DNA of 64,000 nucleotides from Gracilibacillus suaedae. Lineage in GTDB: Bacteria; Bacillota; Bacilli; Bacillales; Amphibacillaceae. Position numbers and translations under genes: made by a program. The DNA is taken from assembly GCF_017599345.1 (NCBI RefSeq), contig NZ_JAGFVL010000032.1:62001-126000 (forward strand), read 5' to 3'. A model generated the notes under the pieces. It ran no database searches. It was not told the origin of the DNA and was given only the letters and a program-made list of their open reading frames with translations. Below are positions 63,499 to 64,000 of this stretch, in pieces. How positions within the stretch are numbered: position 1 is the stretch's first letter; each line of letters begins with the position of its first letter.

Positions 63499-64000
63499 AT
63501 GATAAAGAAACAATGGCTCCAAGATTTAAAAGCGATTCCTTTTTTATTACCATTCTTTGTTGCTTATATGATCTTTACGATATTTCCAATTTTTAAAGGT
63601 TTAGAGATGAGCCTGTATGATTGGACTTTAGTTCGAAAAATAGAGTTTGTCGGGTTAGAAAATTATGTAAACATGTTTACAGATCAACATTTTTGGCGAA
63701 CGTTATGGAACACCACTTTCTTTGTAATATTGACAACACCGACGATGGTTTTATTGGCTTTAGGTCTAGCACTATTATCTAACCTAAACACGAAATTGAA
63801 AATATTTTTCCGTGGTTCCTTTTTTATACCAAGTATTTTATCTGTTTCTGTTATTTCTTTTCTGATGATTTTTATGCTTCAGCCCTATAATGGATTGGTA
63901 AACAATGTCATTCAAATGATTGGCATTGATGCAGAGCCAAAGTGGATGGCAGATCAAGGACTAGCATGGGTGACCATTGTTGTCGTTACCTTATGGTGGA
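63499..64000 (+). CDS. Sugar ABC transporter permease, 5' part (runs off window)
   Basis: The first 167 residues of a MalF-type permease: IKKQWLQDLKAIPFLLPFFV, then FPIFKGLEMSLYDWTLVRK, FVGLENYVNMFTD, FFRGSFFIPSILSVSVISFL. At least four hydrophobic helices are seen. The EAA motif would lie beyond the window end. ATG 63499 has CAGGAGGT 8 nt upstream. It forms an importer with the preceding binding protein. The gene was read directly from the sequence and is cut at 64000. Confidence 0.9.
   Translation, partial: MIKKQWLQDLKAIPFLLPFFVAYMIFTIFPIFKGLEMSLYDWTLVRKIEFVGLENYVNMFTDQHFWRTLWNTTFFVILTTPTMVLLALGLALLSNLNTKLKIFFRGSFFIPSILSVSVISFLMIFMLQPYNGLVNNVIQMIGIDAEPKWMADQGLAWVTIVVVTLWW

Overview
The window looks like the chromosome of a low-GC, probably moderately halophilic member of the Bacillaceae (Gracilibacillus/Amphibacillus/Oceanobacillus-like). 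This placement is inferred from gene content: the split gcvPA/gcvPB glycine decarboxylase, a fadF-fadN-fadA-fadE arrangement beside etfBA, an intracellular subtilisin with a LIPY propeptide, a BCCT osmolyte carrier, strong AGGAGG ribosome-binding sites, and several Bacillaceae-type dispersed repeats. No rRNA, tRNA or CRISPR array was seen.

Region by region. (1) 1-5.6 kb is a glycan/sulfate-ester locus: the tail of a sulfatase, a GH3 beta-glucosidase, an anaerobic sulfatase-maturating radical SAM enzyme and a ROK regulator. (2) 5.6-11.3 kb is a loose region with small membrane proteins and lipoproteins, two alpha/beta hydrolases, a broken telA remnant and copies of a palindromic repeat. (3) 11.4-15.2 kb is a four-gene operon: response regulator, histidine kinase, DUF4367-type lipoprotein and an ECF-sigma-like protein. 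(4) 15.8-20.5 kb is an unusual three-gene operon: glutamate-synthase-like FMN protein, acetolactate-synthase-like ThDP enzyme and aldehyde dehydrogenase. Dps and a BCCT transporter follow. (5) 23.0-24.8 kb carries a frameshifted MerR (AdhR-like) gene next to adhA, whose promoter still has a perfect MerR-type operator. (6) 24.8-38.3 kb carries a two-P-loop ATPase, a NERD protein, etfBA and a divergent complete beta-oxidation operon (fadF, fadN, fadA, fadE, acyl-CoA ligase).

(7) 38.5-41.6 kb holds an intracellular serine protease, a YdeI-like protein and a DinB-like protein. (8) 41.8-51.3 kb is a second sugar locus: LacI regulator with paired operators, ABC sugar importer, GH3 beta-glucosidase, a truncated GH144/glycoamylase gene, an endonuclease/exonuclease/phosphatase-family protein, a decayed Gfo/Idh remnant and a Cys-type sulfatase that would need the maturase at 3.1 kb. 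(9) 51.6-54.0 kb has a CBO0543-type membrane protein and a membrane-anchored esterase. (10) 54.3-54.7 kb is a GC-rich palindromic repeat block. (11) 54.8-59.3 kb is the gcvT-gcvPA-gcvPB operon behind a tandem glycine riboswitch, with a HesB-like gene at its end. (12) 59.5-61.3 kb is a DrrAB-type ABC exporter. (13) 62.1 kb to the end is the start of another sugar ABC importer.

The most unusual content is non-coding. One family of 44-bp inverted-repeat units occurs as two tandem pairs, with conserved arms around an always 17-nt, variable centre. A second dispersed palindromic family has two long and two internally shortened copies, one of which supplies the stop codon of a gene. The paired sugar loci suggest import and hydrolysis of beta-glucans (possibly beta-1,2-linked) plus sulfated or decorated glycans, with fatty-acid oxidation and glycine cleavage as neighbouring catabolic modules.
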